DNA of 64,000 nt from Saprospiraceae bacterium (GCA_958295895.1 CATQHI010000005.1:134501-198500); one strand, 5' to 3'; shown: positions 52,003 through 61,017, numbered from the stretch's first letter. Numbers and translations: made by a program. The notes: generated by a model not told the origin, from the letters alone.

Positions 52003-52292
52003 TAAAGCAAAAGGTGGCGGAGTTCGGCGGTAACGAATTTTCGGTCGAATGCCTGACCCAGTAAGATGGCCTGCTTCAGTTCCTTGCGCGTAAGGGAGAA
52101 GAGGTACACCCTGTCGGCTTCCTCGTCAATCTCATCGGTGATATCTAACCGCAGCGTATCGCGCTCGTCGGCCGAAACCTCACCCAGGAAGACACTGTAC
52201 TGTACCCGGTACAGACCGGCCTGCTTGCAGTGGCGCGCTACTCGACCCCGAGCCCGATCATCGGCTATATCATAAAGCACCCACAGTATCAT
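52002..52292 (-). CDS. cas2: CRISPR-associated protein Cas2
   Basis: A 96-residue ferredoxin-like protein, MILWVLYDIADDRARGRVAR with the conserved Asp after the first strand and YSVFLGEVSADERDTL in the middle. It is the dimeric core of the Cas1-Cas2 integrase. Its ATG overlaps the cas1 stop by four bases, so translation is coupled. Confidence 0.97.
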   Translation of the reverse strand: MILWVLYDIADDRARGRVARHCKQAGLYRVQYSVFLGEVSADERDTLRLDITDEIDEEADRVYLFSLTRKELKQAILLGQAFDRKFVTAELRHLLL

Positions 52293-53320
52293 AGGGCGGT
52301 GATCTCTATGTCTACGACCTCGTCTCGCTCCAGTAGTTCTTGCGCGAATCGGTGGGCATCGGCTAGCAGGGCGTTCGAGCGGCAGCGGTTGCGGCGCCCG
52401 TGCCGTACCTTTTCGCCGTCCAAAAACTGACCGAGGGCTTCGATGAGTAACTCCTTGCCGGTCTTGCGTAGGGTGATGCCACCGGCCACTTCATCATAAA
52501 GTGGGCTAGCTACCCGGTGACCGGAAAAGAGCCGGAACACCACCCGGTCTATCCACGGCCGGTAGGGCTCGATGAAGTCGAAGACCATGCTCTTCTGGTT
52601 GTAATCATCCCGGTGCATAAAGCCGACGTAGGGGTCAAGACCCGCTACCATCAGCGCCTTTTCCACCCGGGCGTAGAGTATGCCGTAACCGTAGTTCAGA
52701 AAGGCATTGAAGGGATCGGCCGCGGGGCGGAAGCTGCGCACACCGAATTGGTAGGGCTCCGGCATCAGGTGGTTCAGCGTCTGAAAGTAGAGCCGCCCGG
52801 CGGTTCCCTCTAGTCCCCGTAGGGTATCGGCTACCTCGGCTACCGTACTGGCGGTCTCCACGCAACTCGCAATGGCTGACCGGAGCTCATGTAATCTGAT
52901 CACTCGTTCATCAAGTAGCACGTGGTGCTTCTGGCGGTGCTTTTTCAGCTGGGTCAGTAGATCGGCCTGCGCCGTGAGCTTGGCGAACAACCACTTGCCG
53001 GTATAGCTTAATCCCTTCTCGTTGAGGCTCGCTTCCAACTGCCGCTTTCTGATCTTCGTCGTGCTACCCAGTTTGGCGTGCCAGAACCGGCCGAGGGGGT
53101 GGCCACTTCGATCGGCCAGAATTAGGTCTACGTTATAGGTAAGTGCCAGGCGGATAGCATCGGAACTCATAGCTCCGGCGACGGTAAAGATGATAGCGCC
53201 TACCTTTTTCGCCGCTAGGTGGTGCGTTTGCGTGTCACCACTTTCCGTCGGCACACGTATCTCGAACATAGCTTCCTTCACATGCAGGTAGGTGCCGAAG
53301 CTGTTAAGGTAAATTTGCAT
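52289..53320 (-). CDS. cas1: CRISPR-associated integrase Cas1 (type I-B)
   Basis: The protein has 343 residues from MQIYLNSFGTYLHVKEAM; the frame extends 20 codons upstream through a repeat motif and is not used. The alpha-helical catalytic domain has GRLYFQTLNHL, YGYGILYARVEKALMVAGLD, FMHRDDYNQKSMVFDFIEPY (His, then Asp/Glu), consistent with the E-H-D metal site. It inserts new spacers at the leader-repeat junction. cas2 overlaps its 3' end. Confidence 0.97.
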   Translation of the reverse strand: MQIYLNSFGTYLHVKEAMFEIRVPTESGDTQTHHLAAKKVGAIIFTVAGAMSSDAIRLALTYNVDLILADRSGHPLGRFWHAKLGSTTKIRKRQLEASLNEKGLSYTGKWLFAKLTAQADLLTQLKKHRQKHHVLLDERVIRLHELRSAIASCVETASTVAEVADTLRGLEGTAGRLYFQTLNHLMPEPYQFGVRSFRPAADPFNAFLNYGYGILYARVEKALMVAGLDPYVGFMHRDDYNQKSMVFDFIEPYRPWIDRVVFRLFSGHRVASPLYDEVAGGITLRKTGKELLIEALGQFLDGEKVRHGRRNRCRSNALLADAHRFAQELLERDEVVDIEITAL

Positions 53321-53361
53321 GGCCCAAAGCTCGGCGGGGCTAGTGTAACTTACCTTCAGCA

Positions 53362-53382
53362 GGCGGGGCCGCAGGTGCAAAA
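53362..53382 (-). repeat. Dispersed 17-bp motif copy between cas6 and cas1
   Basis: TTTTGCACCTGCGGCCCCGCC on the minus strand, exact core match, in the short cas6-cas1 gap. Confidence 0.88.
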
Positions 53383-53386
53383 GTTT

Positions 53387-54064
53387 TTAAGCGGGCAACA
53401 CGGTTCCAAACCCTTTACTAGTAGATTTCCCGATACCCAGCCCGGCCGGCAGAGCGACGTTCGCGGTAAACGATCCGGTGTACATCTGCATTCGCTGGTT
53501 CTTGACGCTAACCAGTTTAGGGTGTAGGCGCAGACTGACCATAATGGGTTGCTCCGGCGTCACGGTACAGCCAATCCCCCGTAGTGCAGTGATGAGATGA
53601 CTCGTGAGTAGCCGCGTGAGATAAGGTTTCCGTATCGGTTCGGGTAAGGCGGAGAACTCCACATAGTTGCGCTGATTAAAGGCAAATAGGGGAGTGGCGA
53701 ACCGGTATTCATGGAGCCGGGCTACAACTCCGGCTTCGACCTTCTTCACCTCTAGTTCTTTGTCATCGACCGCTACGGACTGCTCCGCTAGGGTGAGCAC
53801 ATCGACGTTCATGAACGCATCGATCACCAGCTGCGCGCCCTCCCCCACGCCGATCACGGTAGGTGTACCCCGAATGACCTTGTACTGAATCAGGGAATAG
53901 GCATACCGGAAGCTCTCATCGCCCGTATGATTATGAAAAAGGATAGAATCTTCCCCAAATGCATGAGCAAAGTAACCACGCAACTTTCCGGCATCGGAGG
54001 GCTTCAACCGCAGGGCGGGGAAGGTCAGGGTAGTTACGTCTACCAGCGTTGCGCCTAGAAGCAT
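53387..54064 (-). CDS. cas6: CRISPR-associated endoribonuclease Cas6
   Basis: The protein has 225 residues with two ferredoxin-like folds. The C-terminal glycine-rich loop GLGIGKSTSKGFG is diagnostic, and HNHTGDESFRYAYSLIQYKV contains the likely catalytic His region (His44 or His46). It cuts the precursor crRNA eight bases before the end of each repeat, leaving ATTGAAAC. It overlaps the 3' end of cas3 by ten bases. Its length is short for the family but complete. Confidence 0.92.
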   Translation of the reverse strand: MLLGATLVDVTTLTFPALRLKPSDAGKLRGYFAHAFGEDSILFHNHTGDESFRYAYSLIQYKVIRGTPTVIGVGEGAQLVIDAFMNVDVLTLAEQSVAVDDKELEVKKVEAGVVARLHEYRFATPLFAFNQRNYVEFSALPEPIRKPYLTRLLTSHLITALRGIGCTVTPEQPIMVSLRLHPKLVSVKNQRMQMYTGSFTANVALPAGLGIGKSTSKGFGTVLPA

Positions 54065-56646
54065 CCGGTCGGTTTTTCTTCCGCTTCAAAATATCCGGTG
54101 ACCAGGTTGTAGCAGCGCCCGTATTGGTATTTGCCTGGCTCGGTACCCAATCGGATGAACGGCTTTTCGGATGCTTCTTCCCGTAGCTCTTCGGGCAGGT
54201 ACTTTTCCGGAAACTGTACGACGTACTGGAGCAGGGCGGGGCGCAGTAGCCGTAGCTCCCGTTTCTTGTCCCAGCGACCGAGGCTTTTGCCATACAGAAT
54301 ATCGACCATCCGTTGGTGTACCTGGTGGCTATTTAGCTCGACCTGAATCTCTCTGCCATCCTTCATTTCCCGATGCATCACACACGGGAGCCGGTCCGGG
54401 TCGTCGATAAACACGCCGTATCTAGTGCGCGTCTGCTCAATAAGCTTAAACTCGTTTGCCGCTGACTCGAACTGTAAGCGGTGCAAATACCCTAAAATCT
54501 TTGAGGAAGTGCCGCTACCATCGGCTACGGCTCTGCGCACCTCCTTGGCGTATAGTTCATTGAGGGCGTAGAATTGGGCTTCCGAAATTACCTCTTTCCC
54601 AGTTTCGCGGAGCTTATCCTTCAGTACTAGTTCGGTCTTTTTCAGTAGCTCGGGGGCGTAGATAATGCTGGCTTTCTCGCTTTTGAAGAGCCGCACCGCA
54701 CCCGCGTCCCCGCCTTCCATGTTGCGATTGCAGCGTCCGGCTGACTGGTTGATGCTATCCAGCGGAGCAAAGGCCCGATAAACAACGTCGAGATCGATAT
54801 CTACGCCCGCTTCCACGACCTGGGTACTTACTATCACCTTACGCAGGTTTGTACTTCCGGCTTTTATCTGCTCAATGCGACGTTTGCGCTCTATAGGCAA
54901 GATCGCGGAGGATAAGTAAATGTATTCCACGCCCGGAAGCGCTTTGTCCGCCAGCACTTTAAAAACCTCCCGACTTTCCTTCACCAGGTTGAGGACGATG
55001 AGGAACGACCGCTCCGTCTCGGTGCGGATTGCCCGGTCGAACACCGCGATCTGATCCTCCAGCTTATCCGGCCCGTGCAGCCACAGGCTGAGGTCGAGAT
55101 CGATGCGGGGCATGCGCTCGAACAACTGCCGGGTATAGGACCGGGTCGGATCCGTTAATTCGACTACGCTTTCGGCGTCCCGCATCAGGAAGGGTTGGGT
55201 AGCGGTAACAAACATAAAACGGGTGCCGAGGTACTTATTCACCGCGACGAATAGTTCACTGACGAGATTGAAATACTTAGGAGGAATGCTTTGCACCTCG
55301 TCCAGGATTACGATCGCGTTGGCCAGGTTATGGAATTTGCGCAGCTTTCGGTTGCGGTTGCTGATGAGGGTTTCCAGCAACTGTACAAAGGTCGTGACCG
55401 TCAGGGTGTATTCCCATCCCTCGACGAGGTACTCCTTCTCACTATATGCTAGGGTATTCTCATCATCCTGCGGTCCACGACCGTTGGGCCAGTCAGCGAG
55501 GTAGTGGTGTTTAGCAAGCTCCCCGGTCAGCGGCACCGCTACCCCGGCCAGTATGTCTTCTAGAATAGCTGCATTTTGATCGATGACGGAGGTAAATGGT
55601 AGGCAATAGATGATCCGGGCGGGGTGGTTCGGCTCCAGCGACTGCAGCCGAACGGCCGCGTTGTAAGCCGTAAGGGTCTTCCCCATGCCCGTCGGCAGGG
55701 TAATGGATAAAAAACCGGCACGGGGGTGATCGAGCACGGTGCGCTGCACCCGCTGGTAGGCTTCTTCCCGCCAGGTATTCATTGGGGTCACCGGAGTGTC
55801 ACCAAACTTGGATATTTTATAACGGTCGATGAGGTTTGTCGGAAGCCGTGCTACCTGACCGATCAACCCCCGGTCCCGCAGCATCATGTCCCCCTTGTCG
55901 CCGGAGAGGAGGAGAGAGAACAAGAACACCGTACGCAGATAGGGAAGGAGGGAGGCACTGTCCATCAGGTCGATGTAGACCCGAGAGAAGAAGAGCTTTG
56001 AGTAACCCGACTGCAGTTCCGTCAGCTTGTTGGTATACGTCAGCCCCACCTCGTTGAGGATTGCACGATAGTCTCCGTGATTCAAATGGGCCCACTGTTG
56101 CTCCAGCGTGCGCTCGTGATCCTGGGCACCCCGGCACACTTCCTCACTGAAGTTTTTCAAATTGCCATGGTGACGGGCAATCACTTCGTAGACGATGGCG
56201 CGCAGTAGGGGTGGGGCCCCGTCCCCTAGCGCCGACTGTACGGCGAAGGCACCGATGAGCGAATGACCCCGCAGTTCTTGGTCGTCCTTTGCAGCTGCTA
56301 ATGAGCGACGATCCGCGCGCTCGGCAAACGCCCGGACGTATTCGCCGTCTAGGCCATCTAGGCCACTGTTCTCAGTACGGGCCACCTCCGTGATCCGCCA
56401 CTGAAAGAAGTCCGTGGCCTTGCCGAAGTCGTGGAAGTACACGAGCAGTCGGCGCAAATCGGCAAGCTGCTCGGGGCCAAAGAATTCATCCGACAGTACT
56501 TTTCCGGTTAGGGCCCAGTCGCTAGCCTCGTCTACCGAATTCAGGTGGCGCCAGAGCGACTGGTGGGGATGGCTGACTAATCGATCTTTAGAAGAAGAGG
56601 ACACGGTCGGTAGGTTGGGTTGTTCCTTCAATACGATACGGCTCAC
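54055..56646 (-). CDS. cas3: CRISPR-associated nuclease-helicase Cas3
   Basis: An 863-residue protein with a GTG start. The N-terminal HD nuclease has FHDFGKATDF (72-76), IARHHGN (about 157-162) and SGDKGD (about 249). The SF2 helicase has LPTGMGKT (317-324), DEVQ (449-452) and QSAGRCNR (634-641), all intact. It is recruited by Cascade to unwind and degrade target DNA. A dispersed 17-bp motif encodes GGDAGA right after motif VI (about 645-650). The start lies 59 bases inside the end of cas5, so translation is coupled. Confidence 0.97.
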   Translation of the reverse strand: MSRIVLKEQPNLPTVSSSSKDRLVSHPHQSLWRHLNSVDEASDWALTGKVLSDEFFGPEQLADLRRLLVYFHDFGKATDFFQWRITEVARTENSGLDGLDGEYVRAFAERADRRSLAAAKDDQELRGHSLIGAFAVQSALGDGAPPLLRAIVYEVIARHHGNLKNFSEEVCRGAQDHERTLEQQWAHLNHGDYRAILNEVGLTYTNKLTELQSGYSKLFFSRVYIDLMDSASLLPYLRTVFLFSLLLSGDKGDMMLRDRGLIGQVARLPTNLIDRYKISKFGDTPVTPMNTWREEAYQRVQRTVLDHPRAGFLSITLPTGMGKTLTAYNAAVRLQSLEPNHPARIIYCLPFTSVIDQNAAILEDILAGVAVPLTGELAKHHYLADWPNGRGPQDDENTLAYSEKEYLVEGWEYTLTVTTFVQLLETLISNRNRKLRKFHNLANAIVILDEVQSIPPKYFNLVSELFVAVNKYLGTRFMFVTATQPFLMRDAESVVELTDPTRSYTRQLFERMPRIDLDLSLWLHGPDKLEDQIAVFDRAIRTETERSFLIVLNLVKESREVFKVLADKALPGVEYIYLSSAILPIERKRRIEQIKAGSTNLRKVIVSTQVVEAGVDIDLDVVYRAFAPLDSINQSAGRCNRNMEGGDAGAVRLFKSEKASIIYAPELLKKTELVLKDKLRETGKEVISEAQFYALNELYAKEVRRAVADGSGTSSKILGYLHRLQFESAANEFKLIEQTRTRYGVFIDDPDRLPCVMHREMKDGREIQVELNSHQVHQRMVDILYGKSLGRWDKKRELRLLRPALLQYVVQFPEKYLPEELREEASEKPFIRLGTEPGKYQYGRCYNLVTGYFEAEEKPTGCF
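54696..54714 (+). repeat. Dispersed 17-bp motif copy, inside cas3
   Basis: CCGCACCCGCGTCCCCGCC, exact core match (C/T variant), opposite strand to cas3, encoding GGDAGA. Confidence 0.85.
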
Positions 56647-57322
56647 TTACCCGCGCTGCGATGGGCAGGCCCGCGCGGTCAAGCACTATGCTGTCCCGCA
56701 CCGTGACGTCGCGGCTGGGCAGCATCTCCAGGGCGTACTGTCCTACCTCCATCAGGCGATTGTTCCGGCCGGGCGGTGGAGGTAACAGCTTTTGCAGAGC
56801 GCGTTTGGGCACTACGCTGTCGACCTCCTCTACTTCACTGGCTCGGGCCACTCCCTCGCCGATATAATCCACCTTCGCAATTAGATTTGCTAGTCCCAGC
56901 GTCGGAGTATAGACGGATTTTCCCTGCATAAGCAGCTCTTTCAGCTTTTCGTAAAGCGCAGTGTCCCAGTGGGTGAAATAGATGCGGTAGTGGGGGCGGT
57001 CTACGAATTCCATTAGCGTGGGTTTCCGGTTTTCGGTGGCCCGTAGGGAGCCGAAAGAGGGCCGCAGGTTGATCGTCACCCGCTGAGTCGCCACCGGGCG
57101 CAGGAGGCGTACGGCCATACGGCAGCTTCCCTCCCGAAAAGTGTTGAGGTAGGCGTTTCCTTCCTTTTCCAGGCCCAAAATTGCCGCTACCAGTCCGTAC
57201 AGGCTCGACTTCGGGGGCAGCGGGTAGGTCAGTGCTGTGGTGGTGGCAAATATCTTTTTGTAGTGGGCAAAGGGCCCGCTCAGGTCGAAGATTAGTACCG
57301 CTTGTCCGTCCAGCTCCCTCAC
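56588..57322 (-). CDS. cas5: Cascade subunit Cas5 (type I-B)
   Basis: The protein has 244 residues with a GTG start. The N-terminal half LIFDLSGPFAHYKKIFATTT and PLPPKSSLYGLVAAILGLEK is the Cas5b/Cas5h signature, with a glycine-rich loop later (GRNNRLMEVGQYALEM). Cas5 caps the 5' handle of the crRNA in Cascade. It overlaps cas7 by four bases and cas3 by 59. Confidence 0.95.
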   Translation of the reverse strand: MRELDGQAVLIFDLSGPFAHYKKIFATTTALTYPLPPKSSLYGLVAAILGLEKEGNAYLNTFREGSCRMAVRLLRPVATQRVTINLRPSFGSLRATENRKPTLMEFVDRPHYRIYFTHWDTALYEKLKELLMQGKSVYTPTLGLANLIAKVDYIGEGVARASEVEEVDSVVPKRALQKLLPPPPGRNNRLMEVGQYALEMLPSRDVTVRDSIVLDRAGLPIAARVSEPYRIEGTTQPTDRVLFF

Positions 57323-58197
57323 TTCGTGAAGATTGGGGCGCTGAGCCGCAGGCGGTCGTCTTTGCGCACGTGGACAGCGGCGATTTTGCCTGCATTTCCC
57401 GCTAACACTTCGTTGAGTTTGCCGGTATCGAGCACATAGTCCTCTACGTCAGTGACTTCCTTGAAGTCGATATTTTCCTCGTTCTGAAAGCCGAGTCGCT
57501 CCATCAGGTCACCGATAAAGAACATGGGCTCGCTGTAGTCGATCTTGACCAGCAGGCGGGGCATGTGGCCCTTTTTTGAGCGGCTGAGCAGGCCCTTGGT
57601 ACCGGCCCAGATGGCCTCCATCAATTCGGACACGTCCGCGTCGGTTGCCCCGGTGTGACGGGCCGCCTGCTCGTTAATGACGCCGTGAAAACCGATGAGC
57701 CCGTAGGTGATATTGTACTCCTCGCGGAAGGTTTTCTGCTGGGCGTCGTCCTTCGTAGCGAATGCACCGGTGCCCTTGAGATAGTTCATTTCTACCGGAT
57801 GCAGGCTCGTGCCCATCCCGAACTGCACGGGTCCGGTCAGGTTGAAGGTCAGTTTTTTCTTCCCCTTCGGTGCCGATACCCCTCCGAACAGCCGGACGTC
57901 GATGAACTTGCGTGTAAATTCTTCCCGGTCGTCGTAGCTCTCCGCGCGTTTCGCCCCGGTCACAGGCATGCCTTCTTCGTCACGGATGAATACATCCTTA
58001 TCGGGCGTGCTCCCGTCGTACCCCTTTTCGATCAGGTAATCGCGGATGGTCCGTTTGAGCCTCACGTCGGTGACCAGGCAGGTGCGGGTGGCTTCGTGAA
58101 GACGGGGTTGGTTGCCGTTGTTAGGATCGCCGTTGGGGTTGCAGTTTTTACAGTCGTAGAGGAAGAGGATCTCGCTGCGTTGTGTGATGGTGGACAT
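57319..58197 (-). CDS. cas7: Cascade backbone subunit Cas7 (Csh2-like)
   Basis: The protein has 292 residues. It opens with RSEILFLYDCKNCNPNGDPN, the hallmark of the Cas7/Csh2 (I-B) family, and contains LTFNLTGPVQFGMGTSLHPV and YGLIGFHGVINEQAA. Multiple copies form the helical crRNA-binding backbone of Cascade. Position between cas8b and cas5 is standard. Confidence 0.97.
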   Translation of the reverse strand: MSTITQRSEILFLYDCKNCNPNGDPNNGNQPRLHEATRTCLVTDVRLKRTIRDYLIEKGYDGSTPDKDVFIRDEEGMPVTGAKRAESYDDREEFTRKFIDVRLFGGVSAPKGKKKLTFNLTGPVQFGMGTSLHPVEMNYLKGTGAFATKDDAQQKTFREEYNITYGLIGFHGVINEQAARHTGATDADVSELMEAIWAGTKGLLSRSKKGHMPRLLVKIDYSEPMFFIGDLMERLGFQNEENIDFKEVTDVEDYVLDTGKLNEVLAGNAGKIAAVHVRKDDRLRLSAPIFTK

Positions 58198-58272
58198 GGA
58201 TGAATACGGGGTTTAGTGCCTTTTTAACAAGGCTGAATGATAAGGTGGTTGGAGGAGTATGTGAGTGCAGGG

Positions 58273-60153
58273 CTAGTTCCCGGAAGGCGAGGTGTCGCCG
58301 TCTTTTCTCGCTTCGGTATCCCTTTTTCCTTGGCTAGCGAATTTAGGTTGCATTACCAGCCCGCTTGCGAATGAGAATGAGAGCCTATCGCGGTCGGCTT
58401 TAGTTTGTAGCATCAGCAAATCGGAGGCTTCAGCAACCAGTTTGAGTGCTCTCTTACATCTTTTACTAGTTTCATCTGGACCTTTGGTCTGGTAGTTAAA
58501 TAGCTTGTCCACTAATCTTGATTGAAGAGCTATCAGATCGTCGAGGCCAAAGTTGAAATTACCTAGCTTTTTGAGGAAAGGCTTACTGCCACCGAGGTGC
58601 TGACCCTGCTCATAGGTCAGGGAGCTGGTGGCAAGTCCTAGTAAGAAAGCACCTTTTAAAGCGGGCTGACCGCTAAAAAAGGCTGCATGCTCTTCGATGA
58701 AAACTTCGTGATGAAGGGTGATGGGAAGGTTGTTTTCTGGCATTTTAACGTAGGATTGATGATCAAACAGGCCCAACCAGCCCAGTAGCGACCGGGTGGC
58801 AATGGCCTGTTGTACGGTGGTGTGAAACGGTAGGTGATAGTCGTCGCCGTCATTCTTGAAGGCTTCCCTGATTTTGCGAGTCAGGGCGGTGATTACGGTG
58901 GCCTCGTCTATTTGCTGACCGTAGAAGACTCCCTCCAGGAGGCGGAAGAAGGCAGGGTCGAAGCGCACTTTTAATCCCTTGCCCTCCGAGAAAAAGTTCT
59001 TCACCACACCGAAGTGGATGCGGAAGGGCACGAATTGCTTTTCTTTGTTCCGGTAGCCGAATGCGACACCGTAGCTGCGGCTGGTCCGCTCGATAGTCCG
59101 GCGAACGATTTCCAGACGCGAGGGGGCAACGTCCTGTAGGTGGAGTTGTAAGGCTAGCTGGGCCTGGTTGCGCTGGTAGAACAGGAGATCAAACAGGACG
59201 CCGATTCTTTGGATTACTCCCTCACTAGCTAATACTTCGATCAATCCTCCGGCTTTCAGGATAGGGGTAGCTTTTTCAACTAATGTAGGGTTCCGCTTTC
59301 CGTCGGCCATGAGCCGGGTCATTTTGAGCAACTGCTCCGGACTGCCCTCAATCATGCGCGGCACGATCAGGTATTCCAGCGTATAAAAGCGATCCGCAAG
59401 CTCGGCGAAAGCATAGCGTCGGGCAGCTTCCAGGGCCAGGGCTGCCGCCTTGCTCACCGGGAACATGCGGTAAGACGAGCTCTCGTCGAAACCACCGCGA
59501 CTAAAGCTGATGTCATTTACGGTGAATCCCAGTGTATCGATCCTTCCCCATACCTCCACCCCCGGCTTGTGGCTCAGGGAGCAGGTCTTTGCCTTGCTCT
59601 TACTTTTTTCGTAGTACTTCGTGTAAGCTTCCATGTCGAGCAGGTCACGAAGCTCTTCCAGGTCGCCCAGGTACCTGCCGTTGATCGTAATGGTGTAGAT
59701 GTATCGATTGTCCTTAGCACCAGTTTCTTGGTAAAGCAAGTCACTGATTCGCTCAAGGCCACGTTTCTTTGCTGCAGTGGAGGAAAAGTATACGCTCATC
59801 CCATCCGGTATCGCGCGGGCGACGCGGCTCATGATCCTCTCGACGTTTTCCCGCTGGGTCTCCCGTTGCTTTTCCGTTTCCAGGCTGTGGACGGGGTAGA
59901 AGGGGCCGGTCGGCACTAGCGGGGCACCCCGCGCGCCCTTCGGCTTGCGGTAAAGGTAGCGATGTGCGTGCGTGACCTGGAAGGATTCCATGTTCGTACG
60001 GACCACCTCATCGTCTTCGATCTCCAGAATGATAACCTTGGTCCGGTCCGGCTCGTCAAAACCGGCGAAGGGGTTAGCGAAGCTGGCAAAATAGTGGGCA
60101 TGTTTCTCCTCCGTCTGGAGGGCAAGGCCAAGCTCGTAAAGCGATTGGATCAT
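58273..60153 (-). CDS. cas8b: Cascade large subunit Cas8b (Csh1-like)
   Basis: A 626-residue protein beginning MIQSLYELGLALQTEEKHA. FTVNDISFSRGGFDESSSYR (residues about 210-232) and NFNFGLDDLIALQSRLVDKL near the C-terminus are consistent with Cas8b/Csh1. The large subunit reads the PAM and anchors Cas3. There is no zinc-binding CXXC pair, which some Cas8b forms have. The tail is charged and Ser/Gly-rich. Cas11-like small subunit function may come from internal translation, as in other I-B systems (inference). Confidence 0.92.
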   Translation of the reverse strand: MIQSLYELGLALQTEEKHAHYFASFANPFAGFDEPDRTKVIILEIEDDEVVRTNMESFQVTHAHRYLYRKPKGARGAPLVPTGPFYPVHSLETEKQRETQRENVERIMSRVARAIPDGMSVYFSSTAAKKRGLERISDLLYQETGAKDNRYIYTITINGRYLGDLEELRDLLDMEAYTKYYEKSKSKAKTCSLSHKPGVEVWGRIDTLGFTVNDISFSRGGFDESSSYRMFPVSKAAALALEAARRYAFAELADRFYTLEYLIVPRMIEGSPEQLLKMTRLMADGKRNPTLVEKATPILKAGGLIEVLASEGVIQRIGVLFDLLFYQRNQAQLALQLHLQDVAPSRLEIVRRTIERTSRSYGVAFGYRNKEKQFVPFRIHFGVVKNFFSEGKGLKVRFDPAFFRLLEGVFYGQQIDEATVITALTRKIREAFKNDGDDYHLPFHTTVQQAIATRSLLGWLGLFDHQSYVKMPENNLPITLHHEVFIEEHAAFFSGQPALKGAFLLGLATSSLTYEQGQHLGGSKPFLKKLGNFNFGLDDLIALQSRLVDKLFNYQTKGPDETSKRCKRALKLVAEASDLLMLQTKADRDRLSFSFASGLVMQPKFASQGKRDTEARKDGDTSPSGN

Positions 60154-60197
60154 AAAATATTGGTTACAGCAGCAAAGATGAGAGGTGGCATTGTAGA

Positions 60198-60818
60198 TTA
60201 CGGTAAATCGGTTTTATCCCACCGGGGTGGACGAACCAATTTGTAGCCATCCAGATTAATGATCTCATCCGGAAGTTGACATTTCCGTAAAAGTGCTTCA
60301 CTCATCGGAATGTATTTGCCCATTCTACCACTTATCTCTTTAGAGTGCCTTTTTGGAGGAAAGACCGGTACGACATCTCGCTTGTAAACGTCTCTTGCCT
60401 TTTGCATCGGTAAGATGAGGTCACTATCACCAGATACGACTAGATAAGTATCTGCTGATCCGGTAGCAGCATTGAGAAGCAGCGTAGTGCCGAGGTTTAC
60501 ATCGGATTCCTTTTCCTCATAGTCATAGTACTTCTTTCCGCAGACTTTGCACGTACGGCGTTTCCGTTGATACTTGCCATAAACGATGTGAACGCCTCGA
60601 CGCTCGATGGCTTCCAGGTAGGTAGTTTGTCGCTTGATCTTCGATGCATCTGCTCCCTTAATTCTCGCCGTGAAATACTGTACCTTGCCGAGATCCTGAT
60701 CCGGTCGGCAAAGCTGTTCACCTACCTTGATTAGATCAAGCCATTTGTACTTACTCCCGAAAGCCCGCAAACCGAAGTACAAGTTGAAGCCATCGATGTA
60801 TAGATTTACCTTACCCAA
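60198..60818 (-). CDS. NYN-domain (PIN-like) ribonuclease, first gene of the cas operon
   Basis: The protein has 206 residues if started at the TTG at 60816-60818 (LGKVNLYIDGFNLYFGLRAF); the open frame runs to 60920 but would read through a small-RNA terminator. Acidic residues of the NYN active site are present: YIDGFNL, EKESDVNLGTTL and VVSGDSDLILPM. A short RTCKVCGKKYYDYEEK loop holds a CxxC pair. NYN/LabA proteins are metal-dependent RNases. The gene is 44 bases upstream of cas8b, on the same strand, so it is likely cotranscribed. It might process or degrade transcripts in the immune response; inference. Confidence 0.82.
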   Translation of the reverse strand: MGKVNLYIDGFNLYFGLRAFGSKYKWLDLIKVGEQLCRPDQDLGKVQYFTARIKGADASKIKRQTTYLEAIERRGVHIVYGKYQRKRRTCKVCGKKYYDYEEKESDVNLGTTLLLNAATGSADTYLVVSGDSDLILPMQKARDVYKRDVVPVFPPKRHSKEISGRMGKYIPMSEALLRKCQLPDEIINLDGYKLVRPPRWDKTDLP

Positions 60819-60836
60819 AATTTCTTTACTTGAAAC

Positions 60837-60867
60837 TTGATCAATGACCGGGTTGTTACTATCTTTG
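60837..60867 (+). promoter_or_regulatory. Bacteroidota-type promoter for a small RNA, antisense to the operon start
   Basis: TTG at 60837-60839 and TATCTTTG at 60860-60867 (TAnnTTTG) with 20 bases between. The predicted transcript starts near 60874 and ends at the terminator at 60905-60940. Confidence 0.6.
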
Positions 60868-60873
60868 CAAGCA

Positions 60874-60940
60874 TTACCCCCCCAGGGAGAGTATCCCTGG
60901 CCCGACGCGGCTCTCCTCACGGAGGCCGCGTTTATTTTTA
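60874..60940 (+). ncRNA. Candidate small RNA, about 65 nt, with intrinsic terminator
   Basis: Two hairpins follow the promoter. The first is CCAGGGA-GAGTA-TCCCTGG (60882-60900), a perfect 7-bp stem. The second, 60905-60931, is ACGCGGC-t-CTCC with GGAG-GCCGCGT around TCAC, followed by TTATTTTTA, a classic terminator. No reading frame of any size exists in it. It is divergent to the NYN/cas8b genes and lies between them and the WYL regulator. Function is unknown; it could be antisense to the operon leader or an independent regulator. Confidence 0.55.
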
Positions 60941-60969
60941 TCCGCTTTTACGTGGAACTTTCGCAACGG

Positions 60970-61017
60970 CTTGCTTCAATGTTTCAAACCGGCAGAATGG
61001 AATTTGATTGAAGCAAG
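60970..61017. promoter_or_regulatory. Inverted repeat between the NYN gene and the WYL regulator
   Basis: CTTGCTTCAAT (60970-60980) and ATTGAAGCAAG (61007-61017) are perfect 11-bp arms with a 26-base centre containing GTTTCAAACC. It is a possible operator for the WYL regulator. The arm ends resemble the ATTGAAAC end of the CRISPR repeat. Confidence 0.45.

Noticed and set aside
53320-53380. Upstream start of cas1 giving MHLRPRLLKV
   Set aside because: The extra residues come from the dispersed 17-bp motif and the gap to cas6; Cas1 proteins begin at the MQIYLNSFG position.
60818-60920. N-terminal extension of the NYN gene up to 60920
   Set aside because: The extension reads through the two hairpins of the small-RNA candidate and shows no family similarity; the conserved part starts at VNLYIDGFN.
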